This document shows positions 30,901 through 41,657 of a stretch of 64,000 nt of DNA, one piece after another (within the stretch, counting starts at the first letter, position 1; every line of letters begins with the position of its first letter). Below the pieces are notes generated by a model. That model saw only the letters and a program-made list of their open reading frames with translations. It did not search any database and was not told the origin of the DNA. Origin of the DNA: Fulvia fulva (taxonomy: Eukaryota > Ascomycota > Dothideomycetes > Mycosphaerellales > Mycosphaerellaceae). The stretch covers positions 4,836,001 through 4,900,000 of the forward strand of contig NC_063016.1 in assembly GCF_020509005.1 (NCBI RefSeq), written 5' to 3'. Both the position numbers and the translations under genes were made by a program.

Positions 30901-32614
30901 CGACTTCGTTGTCGGACTCCCAGACAGCACTCTTGACGGCATGGTCTACAACAACATTATGACCGTCACTGACAGGCTCACTAAGGAAGTCGAGCTGATC
31001 CCTATTGGCGCAATGACAGCACAGAATACGGCAAGGCTTTTCCTCAAACATGTGTTCTGTCGGCGCGGGTTTCCTGACACCATTACATCAGACCGTGGCA
31101 AGCAGTGGGTTGCTACCTTCTGGAAGAAACTCTGCAAGATGCTCCGCACAAATCGCAAGCTGAGTTCTTCGTATCACCCAGAAACTGATGGACAGTCAGA
31201 ACGCACTAACCAGGCGATGGAACAGTATCTCCGCATGTTCACCAACGAGGCACAGGATGACTGGGCAGAATGGCTGTGCCTTGCTCAGTTCGCGATCAAC
31301 AATCACCTGTCTGAGACTACTGGTGTGTCGCCGTTCTACGCCACCTTAGGATACAACCCTGAGTTCATAGAGCGAGTTGACCTGAACGCTGGAAAGGAGG
31401 GAGGACTGACCACTCTCCAGCGACTGGACGCGCGATCAGCAGAAACCTTTGTGCGTCGAATTTGCGAGCTTCACAAACACCTTCAAGAGAATATGCGAAT
31501 GTCACAAGCTCTCCAAGCAGAGGCAGCAAACCGCCACCGAAGCATTCCTCCAGACTACAAGGTGGGTGATTGGGTGTATCTTAGCACCAAGAACATCCGC
31601 ACGACTCGACCATCTAAGAAGCTGGACAGGAGATATGCCGGCCCTTACCAGATCACGGAAGTTATGCCGGCCAGACTCTCTTATCGACTGAAACTATCAG
31701 ACGCTCTAGTAGGACTTGATAACTGCTTCCACACCTCACTACTACAACGAGCCGACCACCCCGATTTCCCACCACTTGAAGGGCAGCATCTGGCGCCGCC
31801 ACCACCGATAACTATCGAACCTGACACCACCGAGGCTGATGCAGCAGCCGATGTAGTGGCAGCACCTACGCACATGTACGAGGTGGAAAAGATCCTTGAC
31901 ATGTACACCCGTAAGCGGGCAGGCAAGGTGAAGAAGGGGCACAAGCGCAAAGTAGATACATGGTACAAGGTGAAATGGGCTGGATATCAGAACGAAGAGG
32001 ATGGTGAGACCTGGCAACCTGCAGAGGACATGCTTGAACACGCAGCCGCCGCTGTTGCAGACTTTCACCATAACCGGCCGGAGTTGTCTACGCCTGTAGG
32101 CTTCGCAGCTCCATCTGACTGGTCCCTACCAGCCACTGAGATACTCGGGCTCAACTCGATCAGGGTCATTCCGAAAGACACCGTCACGAATGAGTCGCCT
32201 CGAGCCTTGCCTCTAATAGAATCTGCTCCGCACATATTCGATACTCGAGTGGAGCCTACAGAGCCTGCAATGATACCCAACTTTGGTCATAAGGATCATA
32301 CGCGAGTGCGAGCCGAAGACAGACTTAGATCTGGGGCAAGCCAGCTAACTAGGCAACATGTTTCTCGAAGGAAGCCGGTCGAGGATAGTCTTGATAGAGC
32401 GAATGCGATGTTATCGGATGACGACAGGGCACTAGAGGATGATTCGGCGTTCGCGCGATTATGGAGCTCGACAGGCAAGTGGCCTCACAAGGTGAATAAC
32501 GCTCAGAGGACTGAGGCGTGTTTTGGGAGGGGGGGTACTGTCACGGGCAGCCCGCGACCCCTCACTGTAGCTGCGTCGGCCCGGCTGAACCGCGGACCTT
32601 CTGCATCGGGTTAG
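27818..32614 (+). CDS. pol: Gypsy-1 Pol polyprotein (PR-RT-RNaseH-IN-chromodomain)
   Basis: A 1,598-codon frame, probably expressed only as Gag-Pol by -1 frameshifting at 27923-27929. Residue positions are counted from 27818. Protease ~105-185 (LVDSAST, YDIVFGLPWL). RT ~360-620 (KLDIVAAFN, YLDD ~527). RNase H ~680-800 (ETDSSDF, YDKELLAII, YTDHKN, PDSLTRR). Integrase zinc finger ~955-1005 (HDAPAAGHPG...CRTCR). DDE core ~1027-1130 (DFVVG, TSDRG, SERTNQ). GPY/F ~1270-1310 (AGPYQI). Chromodomain ~1353-1420 (YEVEKIL, WYKVKWAGY, ETWQPAEDM), which in chromoviruses directs integration to modified histones. An unassigned ~180-residue tail follows, and the frame passes through the polypurine tract to stop inside the 3' LTR. 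The listed ATG is in the overlap and need not be used. Confidence 0.94.
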   Translation: MPNVWVRWRLSPTASTQYHAESEREPQFPSRRSAAGKWHDRCLSVVDSGHPNFLGQKEHEIERHGTQETVTDYSEELKISACALDKQQPAVYPHIVLPVMIQQRKARGLVDSASTSLFLDWKFTRKYTIPLIPLTQSRRLTLGDGTATARQITHAAPVDVVIGDHHEQMLCYVTDLEYDIVFGLPWLTAHNPNIFWETGEVAFRSDYCFGHCLQNKTPTTVQSLNHREKKKQAPVRYGPEPFTGDVASFTAGGAELNASSYDLEDIDDEEVDCQGVSQRAWGMYAHRPGAECFYIMPTRRESDGGELKLSAMAADDLDQFLNKQFNHNPKEKLPPMYHDIADAFSAKDHEGLPPHRLGVDHEIHIKPDGPQEPPYRKPYGLAEKENEAVKKWLDEQTSEGKVRKAGQKTNQSPAPVLVVRKPGGGLRVCIDYRGLNAITIKNRYPIPLIQETLNRMHGKKYFTKLDIVAAFNKLRIAEGHEWLTAFATRYGIYECLVLPFGLCNGPASFQSYINKVLQEHLDDFVSAYLDDVLIFSDTLEEHIEHVRKVLTKLRDAGLTVDIDKSEFHQQKVKYLGLIITPDGIEMDPEKLECIQTWEAPENLKDVQAFLGFANFYRRFIEAFSRISAPLTNLTKSDGPSNHKNRRIQWSLDCQRAFDNLKAAFSKAGMLAHYVPGRETVIETDSSDFVNAGVLSQYDENGVLHPVAFYSKKLSPQECNYEIYDKELLAIIKAFEEWRPELACEADDEDSQPVKIYTDHKNLEYFMTTKQLNRRQARWAEFLSQFNFKIIYRPGLQGTKPDSLTRRSQDLPQGVDDPRNQHQHQTLLPPKRFLKIASLQATVEDAPEEEEPVPLNPEAEEFMPTERDAPTEQPATRESQREAELEYRMSTAYVTDNELKTAIKDLQKDRTPTLLQRAKIHPAHCKVDGDLLYVRNQYDGWSLWVPNDQALQTRIIKINHDAPAAGHPGRARTYELVAREFYWPGLARSVRRYTANCRTCRTTKSLHSQPLGLLQPLPVPDRPWKHIAVDFVVGLPDSTLDGMVYNNIMTVTDRLTKEVELIPIGAMTAQNTARLFLKHVFCRRGFPDTITSDRGKQWVATFWKKLCKMLRTNRKLSSSYHPETDGQSERTNQAMEQYLRMFTNEAQDDWAEWLCLAQFAINNHLSETTGVSPFYATLGYNPEFIERVDLNAGKEGGLTTLQRLDARSAETFVRRICELHKHLQENMRMSQALQAEAANRHRSIPPDYKVGDWVYLSTKNIRTTRPSKKLDRRYAGPYQITEVMPARLSYRLKLSDALVGLDNCFHTSLLQRADHPDFPPLEGQHLAPPPPITIEPDTTEADAAADVVAAPTHMYEVEKILDMYTRKRAGKVKKGHKRKVDTWYKVKWAGYQNEEDGETWQPAEDMLEHAAAAVADFHHNRPELSTPVGFAAPSDWSLPATEILGLNSIRVIPKDTVTNESPRALPLIESAPHIFDTRVEPTEPAMIPNFGHKDHTRVRAEDRLRSGASQLTRQHVSRRKPVEDSLDRANAMLSDDDRALEDDSAFARLWSSTGKWPHKVNNAQRTEACFGRGGTVTGSPRPLTVAASARLNRGPSASG
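27923..27965 (+). promoter_or_regulatory. Gypsy-1 gag/pol -1 ribosomal frameshift signal
   Basis: Heptamer G GGA AAT (27923-27929) is in phase with gag codons (X XXY YYZ). A 5-nt spacer is followed by a perfect 8-bp stem GACCGCTG/CAGCGGTC (27935-27942, 27958-27965). The loop holds the gag TAA. Slippage places the ribosome in the pol frame (GGG AAA TGG). Loop CCTA (943-946) could pair with TAGG at 27978-27981 to form a pseudoknot. Confidence 0.82.
32525..32535 (+). other. Gypsy-1 polypurine tract
   Basis: GGGAGGGGGGG immediately upstream of the 3' LTR (TAC, then TGTCAC at 32539) is the expected plus-strand primer. It lies inside the pol reading frame. Confidence 0.85.
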
Positions 32615-32722
32615 CGCGGCTTGGCTTTACTTTATAACTTCGCCGCGCCTCGCGCTCCTCTTTCGTAGCTTCGTAGAACAACAACTATCTCATTCGGACC
32701 CTATGGTACGCGCGCCCTTACA
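32539..32722 (+). repeat. Gypsy-1 3' LTR
   Basis: 184 bp identical by eye to the 5' LTR and followed by the GAACA target duplication. The pol stop codon (32612-32614) lies within it. Confidence 0.96.
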
Positions 32723-33474
32723 GAACATATCGAATATATAAAGAAGGTGCTCTAGAAATACGGCGGGGCCGGCCTATAACTCGACATCACTAAGTACGAG
32801 TTTTATACCTAATCTACTAAGTACTTAGGTCTTATTATTAGCAAGGACGGAGTCTTAATAGATCCGGCTAAGGTATAAGTAATATAAGAATAGGGTATAC
32901 CGGCTAATGTTAAAGATGGCCTTACGATTAATAGCTTCTCCGGCTTTTATCGGCGCTTTATTAAGGACTATAGTAAGATAGTACTACCTATAGTAAAGCT
33001 AACTAAGAAAGACATACCTTAGTAGTAGACCGAAGAGTATTAAAAGGCCTTCGATAGGCTAAAGTAAGCGTTTACTAATATAGAAGGTACTATCCTTATA
33101 ATGTTTGTTCTAGGGCGTAGAACAGTCCTTAAAATAGATACTAGCGACTTCGTTACTACGGTAGTACTGTCTTAATATAATAAGGACAACATCTTAAGAC
33201 CTATCGTATACTTATCTTAGAAAATAAGCCCGTAAGAATATAATTACGATATCTATAATAAGGAGCTACTTACTATTATTAAAGCTTTCGAAGAATAGAG
33301 ACCTAAGCTTATAGTAGGTAATATCGATAAAGAATCCGACTTCGAAAACCTATAAGACCCGAGCGGCCGCCCTATACTCGTATATAGCGACTATAAGAAT
33401 CTCGAGTACTTTATAAGTTCGAAATAGCTAAATCGTTAATAAGCGAGATAGGCCGAGTTCCTATTACAATTCTT
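32723..33474 (+). pseudogene. Gypsy-B fragment 4: RT thumb and RNase H
   Basis: The translation continues from fragment 3 across Gypsy-1: [47 protein letters not shown], then RNase H (TVLKIDTSDF, YDIYNKELLTIIKAF, YSDYKNLEYF, LNRQQ-like). Trp and Gln positions are often TAG/TAA. It ends in the 14-bp target CTATTACAATTCTT (33461-33474) of LINE-B3, repeated at 38476-38489. Confidence 0.88.
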
Positions 33475-33716
33475 GGATAGTATATATAGGGCCAAACTTG
33501 TGACTGACAAAAGGCTCATCGATCTCTGCGCCAAAACAAGACACATTCGAAAGCTCTCATCAAGGCCATTCCAACGATATACAAAGCAGGCCACTGCCCC
33601 TAGGACTGAGGGAGTTCTACCTCATTCAATCTGGACAGCTTGAAGCTCTCTTCACCCTGTTTCTTCAGCTCCAAACGCCGCGGAGGTGCCTAGCTACATT
33701 AGGCAACTCCTAGGCA

Positions 33717-34994
33717 ATGGCAGCCCAGGCTACGGCACTAACGGCGCCTACGGCCCTACAGGCGAAGCCCCCCCAAGACAACTGGCAGCAACTTATAGAG
33801 GACGCAAAAAGTATAGAAACTAACGATCAGCTCCCTTACCGGTCTCTACAGGTAATGATCACTTAGCTACGCACGGCGCTTGTACTGTCGTATCACCGAG
33901 GGCAACAAGAAATGAGGACGACGTCCTAGGCGATTAGCAAGGCCACCCGGAATCAACACCCCTATAGCTGGGCATCGGTCGCGGCATCGATACCAGGCCC
34001 CCGCCCAACGCACGATACAGTTACGATCCGCATTGTAGCAAAGGAAGACCAGGCCGAAGTTACGAAGCTATCGAACAAGGAGCTCGCCTAACGAATCAAC
34101 CAACTAGGGGTGGTCGCAGTGAACCAACAGTCTAACGGCACTCTACAGATCTATACTAGCTCTGCTACTGCTAGGAGGCACCTAGAGGCACAGCCACAGT
34201 GGGCATCTAAGGTTACGGCATTAGCGAAGGTCTTAACGAAACAATTCACGATCCTAGTCCACGACATGCCTAAGGAGTTTGACCTAACCAACCAGGGTCA
34301 CCTACGCGCTCTCCAAGAGGACAACCCGGTCACTCTTAACTCTCCAATCCAGAAGGCGACTTGGCTCCATAGGAAATGGCCAGAAGGCAAGAAGGCCTCG
34401 GCGCTAATAGTATGGCTACAAGACGCGAAAGCGGCGGATCTAGCGATAGAACAAGGCCTGGTCTGGCAATACAGCCTCAAGACAGTAGAAAAGCACTCCT
34501 CATCCTTTCGTGTCCTCCAATGCTTCAAATGCCAACAGTATGGACACCAAACCTACACGTGCACAAACAAGCAGGCCTGCTCGAACTGTACAGGAGACCA
34601 TATGTCTAGGGACTGTACATCGACTACGAGACGGTACGCGAACTGTCCGGGGCACCACCCATCGTATAGTGCGGAATGCCCACAGCGGAAACTAGCGAAA
34701 AACAAGGCAATTACAAACAGAACCGTCGCCCCAAGATTCTACGGCGACCGTGAGGCTAGCCCACACCGGAACCAACTAGCGGCGGTCGGGCACAAGCGCC
34801 CTAGGGCCGAGAACGATGTAAAGGATGCGCAACCTAGGGCGTACGGGAGGCCACGTGCTCTGCTAGCTGCGGCGAGGGAATCTAACCAGGCCCGGCTCCC
34901 CTTTAGTACACAGCCGATAGGCGTAGACCAGGACGCACAGGGCAGTAGGACACAGGACGATACAGAGGAAATGATTGTCGATGCCGATGACTAG
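33717..34994 (+). pseudogene. LINE-B3 ORF1, RIP nonsense mutations
   Basis: Colinear with the 425-residue ORF1 of B2. The N-terminal third carries stops at former Gln codons (ACTTAGCTACG near 33853, TCCTAGGCG near 33928, GCCTAACGA near 34088). From ~34110 the frame is open through the zinc knuckles to the natural TAG at 34992-34994. Some knuckle residues are changed (CAG to TAC-type and Ala to Thr substitutions near 34590-34640). Confidence 0.9.
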
Positions 34995-37900
34995 CCTCGA
35001 CACGCTTAGCATCATCCAGTATAACGTCAACCATAGCAAGGATATAGTCCAGAACCATTTCCTACACGAGGCGGACCCGCGCGTCCACCACGTCCTTGCA
35101 ATCCAGGAGCCATGGATTAACCCGCACCATAAGAGACTAACGACCTGCAAGTCACTAGGCTACACGACATGCCTACGAGGCGACGGCAGACCCCGCACGT
35201 GCTTCTATGTCAGCAAGGACATACTAGAATCCGACTGGGAGGTAGTGTACTACGCAGACGAAGAAGGCGGGGGCGATATTACCTCCCTCCACGTGGGTAG
35301 TACCTGGATACACAACCTATATATGCAACCGCCAGCCTCGAGGTCTAGCCGCGACCTAGGGGTCTGTAGACACCTAGACAGTGCGCTTAAGAGACAAGGG
35401 TGCCACATCGTAGTAGGAGACTTCAACATACACCACCCTTCCTGGGAAAGCCTTATGCAGCCGCACCCTATAGCCGACGAAGTACTCGACTTGATGGCGA
35501 GCAACGCAATTGCCCTCAATACCCCGAAGGACCTGGGCACCTGGAAGAGAGGGGGACTCCAAGGCACGATCGACCTCTCCTAGATCTCAGATAGCCACTA
35601 CCACACGGTAACCTACTATGGGATCGAACATGAACTCGAGGCGTCGTCAGACCACATGCCAGTCAGGACCTCTATTGCGACACAGATACAACGCACACCA
35701 GCGGGAACCCCTAAGCCAAACTGGGGAAAGGCCCACTGGGCCAACATCTAGGCGTACCTCGATGACTCCAAGAGGCTAGTCCAGATCGCGCAGCAGCAAT
35801 ACAACAGTAAAGACGAGATAGACGAAGCAGTCCAGGGGTTGACAGACGAAATAAGAAAAGCGACCTCACTTCACGTTCCGCTTGCCTAACCAACGACATG
35901 GTCCAAACCATACTGGACGCCGGAGTGCACTACGGTAGTAAGAGAAGCAAGGAGAGCCCGCCGGGTGTGGACGAGCAGCCATAGCGAGGAGGCCTGGAAC
36001 GTATACAGGGAGGCATGCCAACAGAAGAAAGCCATAATACGAAGGGAGAAAGCAGTCGGCTAGAGGGCCACAGTGGAAGAAATCGCCGGCAAGCCAGAGA
36101 GGATGTGGAAGCTAGCGAAATGGGCCCGACAGGACCCTACATAGGGCCCCTCCTTCTCTATCCCAGCGCTACAATCGCCTAGTGGCCCGGTTAGCGACCC
36201 CGAGGCCAAGGCGCGTCTACTGGCTAGCAAGTTCTTCCCGCCCCCAGTCGAGGCTGATCTAAGCGACATAAACAGCTCTACTCCCCTAGCCCCTAGCATC
36301 GCGGTCTAACAGGAGGTGTCCGAGGGAGAAGTTGCCGCTGTGCTAAGGAAGTTGCCGGCGAAGAAAGCCCCGGGGCCGGATGGGATCCCAAACGAGCTAC
36401 TAAAGAAGTGTAGAGATCAACTAGCCCTAGCAGTTGCAGCGATCTTTAACGCCTGCCTACAGACCGGGTACCACCCGATAGCTTTTAAACAATCGACGAC
36501 AGTGGTCCTACGCAAGCCGCAGAAGGAAGACTATACGCAGGTGAAGTCGTACCGCCCAATTGCGCTCCTTAACACTCTTAGGAAGGCGCTTGAGAAGCTG
36601 GTTGTAACGAGACTCTCCGAGGCGGCAGAGGAACACTCCCTACTCCCGGACACCCAGATGGGTGCGCGCCCACAGCGATCGACGCTATCCGCGATGGAAC
36701 TTATCACCTCTCAGGTAAAGGCCATCTGGTATAAGAATAGGGACAAGGTGGCTTCCTTACTTAGCCTAGACATATCGGGAGCCTTCGACTACGTGTCACA
36801 CCCGCGGCTACTCTACATCCTAAGGTCGAAAGGACTCCCTGAGTGGCTTGTCAACTTCGTACGGTCCTACCTCCAAAACCGTAGTACGTCGATCCTGGTC
36901 GGCTAGTACAGAAGCCCATTTCAAGCAGTCTACACTGGAATCCCGTAAGGCTCAACGCTAGCACCTATTCTGTTCCTCTTCTTTATAGCGACGCTGCTCC
37001 CAGCCCTAGAATCCCAGAACACCGCTGCGAGCGGCTTCGTAGACGACACAAACATCCTAGCGTGGTCTTCCTCGACTGAGGAGAACTGTAGGCTACTAGA
37101 AGAGAAGCACAAGATCTGCGAGGACTGGGCTAGGAGGCACGGGGCTCGGTTTGCCCTAGAAAAGTACAATCTGATACACTTTACGCGCCGGCCACGGTTC
37201 CACAATATGCAAGCTTCTATCCAGATACAGGGGCACACGACTAACCCGGCAAATCAGCTCAGGATCCTCGGACTATAGGTGGACCCGGCGCTACGGTAGA
37301 GGAAGTACGTACAGGCAATATTACGGAAAGCTGAACAGAATATAGCATCATGCTAGAGGCTCACTGCGTCCATATAGGGGGCGGACTTCCGGCAGTCACG
37401 ACTTCTATATACGGCTATTGTACGGCTAGTCCTTACCTATGGCAGCCAAGTGTGGTCCTTAGGCGAGAGGGCCTGCCCATCGAAGGGACTCGTCGCGCCG
37501 CTAGCGAAGATCCAAAACCAATGCCTAAGGAAGGTCACCGGGGCATATAAGTCGACACTAACGAGGATGCTTAAGCACGAGACCGCTATACCGCCGATCG
37601 ACCTATACATCCAGGGACTACGGACCTCCTACTTAGGCAAGTCGGCACAGTACCCAGTACAGAAGGTCATCGCTAGTGCAGTCGCAAGGGCCCGCGAATC
37701 AGTACTAGCGCATAGGGGCATTCGACCCGGAAACGAGCCGAACTACCGGGCAAGGGACGAACAGCTAGCAACATAATAGGAAGGTGAGAAATCGTTTGTA
37801 GAGCAACTATAGAAAGAGAGGTGGAACAACTAGGTTGTAGGGCATAGTGGACGCCCTCAGCCAGCGGGACAACCTAAGGAATGGTCAGCTACAAAATCCG

Positions 37901-38298
37901 CGGTCAAGCACCCCCCGAAGCTCATCTACTACCGCCTTACGAGGGCACAGAGTAGCATAGCAACCCAACTGCGAAGCGAACACATCGGCCTCCAGGGGTA
38001 CCTATCATAGAGGAAGGTTCCAGGATACACGAATACTAGCTGCCCCTACGGCTATCGCTCCCAGAACGTACGGCACGCACTCCTCGTCTGTCCGAGGTGG
38101 TCGCTAGGAAGGGGGGAGTGGATGGCAAAGGCGAGGAACCGGACGATTGGGGCACTTCTTAACAACGCTAAGGACCTACGGCGCATTACGAACTGGATAC
38201 TAGAGAAGGGCTGGCTAGAACAGTACCGCCTAGTAGGAACAGTGCAGGAAGAGAGGACACGACGCAGCGCGACGAGACCGGCTAGGAGCGGGGGCTAA
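34981..38298 (+). pseudogene. LINE-B3 ORF2, RIP nonsense mutations
   Basis: Colinear with B2 ORF2. Open stretches keep the endonuclease (GDFNIHHPSW) and part of RT (SLDISGAFDY; FVDD near 37040). More than a dozen stops interrupt it, for example at 35581-35583, 36061-36063, 36307-36309 and 36904-36906. Each I checked falls on a Gln (CAG/CAA) or Trp (TGG) codon of B2, the outcome expected from CpA-to-TpA change on either strand. Non-functional. Confidence 0.92.
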
Positions 38299-38475
38299 CG
38301 GGGTAGTGACATAGACTACGTACGTTCAGAGGGAAAGCTAAACTAGACAAGGAGTAGTCGGGGGCGGGAAGGGTTTTCACCTATTCGGGTTTCCCTTTGT
38401 ACATAACAATAGATATATACCTGCATTGGCCGGATAGGGTCCTAGAACAGGGGAATGACAAATCTATCTATCTAT

Positions 38476-38692
38476 CTATTACAATTCTTCTTTAAGATTA
38501 TATATAGACTAGGCGTATAAGGGGCAAAGCTAGATAGTCTTATATAACGCTCTTAGGATATAATTCTATAAGACAAGTCCGACCAGAGATATACTTAATA
38601 GGACCGGATCCTACTAAGACTAGAGTACTTCCTTTTAGTCTCTATAAGTACGATTCTCCGACTATCTTCCTTAGAAGTAGTAGTAGTCGTAG
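38476..38692 (+). pseudogene. Gypsy-B fragment 5: RNase H end and tether
   Basis: Resumes as FKIIYRLGV then AKLDSLI, the RNase H C-terminus, after the LINE-B3 duplication. It continues through a degraded tether resembling 960-1060 of Gypsy-F. It stops abruptly at 38692, where the inverted 3' LTR of Gypsy-G begins. No integrase follows in this orientation. Confidence 0.75.
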
Positions 38693-38853
38693 TGTAACGG
38701 TTTATAGTTGTGTTGATATAAAGTAGTTAGGTACGTAGGAAAGAGGAGCGCGAGGTACGCCGAGGCTATATATAAGCCGAGGTGCTACGCTAGTACGCGC
38801 GGTCACGTGACCCACGTACTAGCTAGACATTTGCTAGGCCTAGGGCCGTGACA
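38693..38853 (-). repeat. Gypsy-G 3' LTR (minus orientation)
   Basis: 161 bp, in sense TGTCACGG...CGTTACA, preceded in sense by a polypurine tract (AAAGGGGGGGTAG, 38854-38866 complement). It has a TATA box (TTATATATA) and downstream TCTTTCCTAC. No matching 5' LTR was found in the window; the LTR at 55178-55327 is a different sequence. Confidence 0.75.
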
Positions 38854-40395
38854 CTACCCCCCCTTTAAAATTGCGCTCAGTCCCTTAAGCTCGTAGTATA
38901 GCCGCTATAAACGCGGCGTCATCCTCTATATTATCCTCTATACCGTATTAACGTATATCCGGTACTTATATACTAACGGTTATCTTTCTTGAAGTAGCCG
39001 CCTACGGGCTACTATAAGTACTAGTATTAGGTTCGTAATACGTAACTACCGGAAGAGCTATAGGCACCTACGCGAATAACTTATATAGCCTACCTATAGT
39101 TATAGGGTTAGACGTAACTATTAACGAAGCGTTTACGGCTAAAGCGTTTATTACTTCGCCGATTATAACGTCTTCGGGTATATCCTTATTAGGAATCTAC
39201 CCTAGTAGCGGCGTAAAGTTAGCTAGCCTATCCTTCGTAGGATAGTTATAGTAGAAGTCCGCGATAGAGGCGGTAGTAGTATCTATTAACTCCTTAGCGG
39301 GCTCCTAGGTAGGCTTACTATAACCTACCTATTATATAAGGTATTTATACCTTCGTTCCTTCCTCCTACCGCGTAGCGCTAGGCCTAGCGGTAATGTGCT
39401 CTTCACGTTAAGTACTATATCTAGAAGCTAATACGTATTTATGTCTCCGTTATTATCTTCTACCTCGATTAGGGCCGGAGGTAGCTATACTTGTCCTAGT
39501 ATTAGTACGTATATAGGCATTAGTAAGTTAGCGTAAAAGCCGTTATAGAGGTTACTTAGGGATTAAGGGAGGTCTAGACGGTACGTATCGTGTAGTAGCA
39601 CCTTAGTGACTACGTATAGTCTAGTATAGCGGTAATTAAGCTTCGTTAATAGGCGCTTAGTACGCTAGTTACGTATACTAAGGTGTACTAGGTCTCCGAC
39701 TTCGTACCGTAGTACAATCGTTCTATACTTATTAGTATATTTAGCTTACGATACTTATACTATTACTATAGAGTCTCGTAGCTTATACTTAAGGTCTATT
39801 ATACGTTATACGAATATATTTATAGACTCTATGTCTTATCGCTATTTATACGGAAGTAGTTATAGAGGGAGATTAAGTTTAGTATCTATATAACGTAGGT
39901 TCTTACTAATGTTCGCTATAAAAGGACTTACGCTAGTCGTTTCGGAGACGTAGTCGTTTATAGTAAACTCTATAAGTAGGAGCTAATCTAGCTAGTTATC
40001 CTAAGCGTAACTAGTAAACGTACGTAGGTACTGTTCTATTATCTTATTAGTATTCTCGCTTTGACTATTAGTCTTAGGGTAATAGCCGGTTAAGATCTTA
40101 CGCTTAATTTATAGCAACTCGGAGAGGCGTCCCTAGAAGGCTAATACCTATTAAGGACTACGATCCGACGTAATTGTCTTTAGTAGACTATATCGGGAGA
40201 AGATATACTTCACGTAGATATATACGATATACTCCGCTATTATTTCTAATACTAGAATATAATGCCGCTCCTTACCTAAACGGTCTATAACTATAAGTAC
40301 GTTCTTATAGTACTGACTATCTACTATATACTTAGCCCAAATCCTAGCTTCCTACTAAGGTCGCCTCCTAACTATATATATCTTAATAGAGAGAC
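38854..40395 (-). pseudogene. Gypsy-G: integrase core, GPY/F and chromodomain remnant
   Basis: Minus-strand translation of 40385-39700 gives an integrase core (VLIVIDRLGKERHYI, TITSDRSPQ, YYPKTNSQSENTNK), with D, D and E positions still visible. Near 39360-39195 it gives a chromodomain (YKYLI..VGYSKPT.EPAKEL, ending FYYNYP). The region 39700-39400 corresponds to the GPY/F linker. Stops at Trp/Gln positions show saturated RIP. The integrase zinc finger is missing; LINE-A copy 2 abuts the core. Confidence 0.8.
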
Positions 40396-40398
40396 ACG

Positions 40399-41657
40399 AT
40401 GATAGCGATCGCAGGAAACGACCAGGAGCAGGAGAGTAACGAGTGGAAGGAGGTCTGCAGGAAGGCAGAAACAATGGCAATGGCAGGAGATGGCGAGCAC
40501 CCAGAAAGAGCACTTAAGGGGATGATTTTGGAGCTCCTTGGAGGGCTAAAGGCACTAAGGAGCCAAACAGGACAGGTCATTAACAGGACAGTAGCAGCAG
40601 CAGCAAAGAAGAGGACACAGGAAGGCTAGAAACTAAGCCAACCAACCTGGGTAGCAGTTGCATCCCAAAACCCTCCCCCCAGAAAACAGCTATCAAGGTC
40701 TACATTTCCGACCAGCAAGAGCAGAAAGAGATTGAGGGCCTGTTAGGCAAGGAGATCATACAGAAGATTGGGATACAAGGCATCATTGGAGCCAGGAAAG
40801 AGAAGGGAGGTGTCCTTAAGCTGTTCACAGCACAGGAGCAAGACAGGAAGAGGCTAGAGACACAGAAGGAGTGGACAGTCAAACTAGGCAAGACGGCTAA
40901 GGTCTCACACCAACAAAATATGGTTATTGCCTATAGGATGACCACAAAGTTTGACATTGAAGGAGACCTTAAGAGGCTACAGGACCAGAACCAGGCTGTA
41001 TGCCCAGGGCTACAGATCACAAAAGCAGCATGGGTCAACAGAAAGACAAAGGACACAAAGAGAGAGTCTTCTCTAGTGCTCTGGATAGGCACTGTAGAAC
41101 AGGCAAACACCGTGCTTGACAAGGGCATCTTCTAGGAATGTGAAAGAATGGACACAGAAATCCATAGAAGCACCTACAGACTACTGCAATGTTTCAAGTG
41201 CCAACAGTATGGTCACATCTCTACTAGATGCCCAAGCTAAAAGGACACTTGTTCCCACTGTGCTGGTAGCCACAAAGTACAGAATTGCACAGCCCTAAAG
41301 AGCGAAGCCAGATGTGCATACTGTGGAAAGAAACACCCTTCCTGGTCCCAAGACTGCACAGCTAGGATTGAGGCAAAGAGGAGGGCAAGAGAAGCCAGGA
41401 TCAACACCCCTATCAGATTCCAGACAGGGACAATCACCCAAGAACCCCTAAGGACTGTCTACAACCCTCTGAAAAGAGGCAGAACAGAAGAGACCACACA
41501 GGCCCAAGGCCACCCTGCTATGGGTAGACCAAAATCAATTGTGGTTGCAGGAAGAGACCCGTCACAAAGCAGGCTCAACCTTACCACAATCCCAAATAGC
41601 AGCCAGCAGCAGGAAGCACGAGAAGACCAGCAGGAGACCAGCATGGATGAGTCATGA
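40399..41657 (+). pseudogene. LINE-A copy 2 ORF1, broken
   Basis: It begins at ATG 40399, three or four nt inside the element. Interruptions are TAG 40627-40629, a frame change in a run of C near 40673-40680, TAG 41133-41135 and TAA 41238-41240. CCHC knuckles span about 41188-41355. The TGA overlaps the ORF2 start (ATGA at 41654-41657). All stops are shared with copy 1, so they predate the duplication of the element. Confidence 0.78.

Larger units (their letters stand above)
25501..32722 (+). mobile_element. Gypsy-1: intact Ty3/Gypsy chromovirus (7,222 bp)
   Basis: A complete element with 184-bp LTRs that read identically (25501-25684, 32539-32722), starting TGTCAC and ending TTACA. It is flanked by a 5-bp duplication GAACA. 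Order: LTR, primer-binding site, gag, pol in the -1 frame (protease, RT, RNase H, integrase, GPY/F, chromodomain), polypurine tract, LTR. Identical LTRs and open frames mean a recent insertion, into an already RIPed Gypsy-B. No RIP-type decay is seen. A RIPed relative of its 3' end survives at 56136-56228. Confidence 0.96.
33475..38475 (+). mobile_element. LINE-B copy B3, partly RIPed
   Basis: A plus-strand, full-length LINE-B flanked by the 14-bp duplication CTATTACAATTCTT. The first 41 nt (33475-33515) are copy-specific filler; conserved sequence starts TCATCGATCTCTGCG. Landmarks mirror B2 (coordinates sum to 58814), so there is no indel. CpA/TpG sites are mutated at an intermediate frequency, leaving long open stretches between stops. 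It ends with ATCTATC repeats. Confidence 0.94.
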
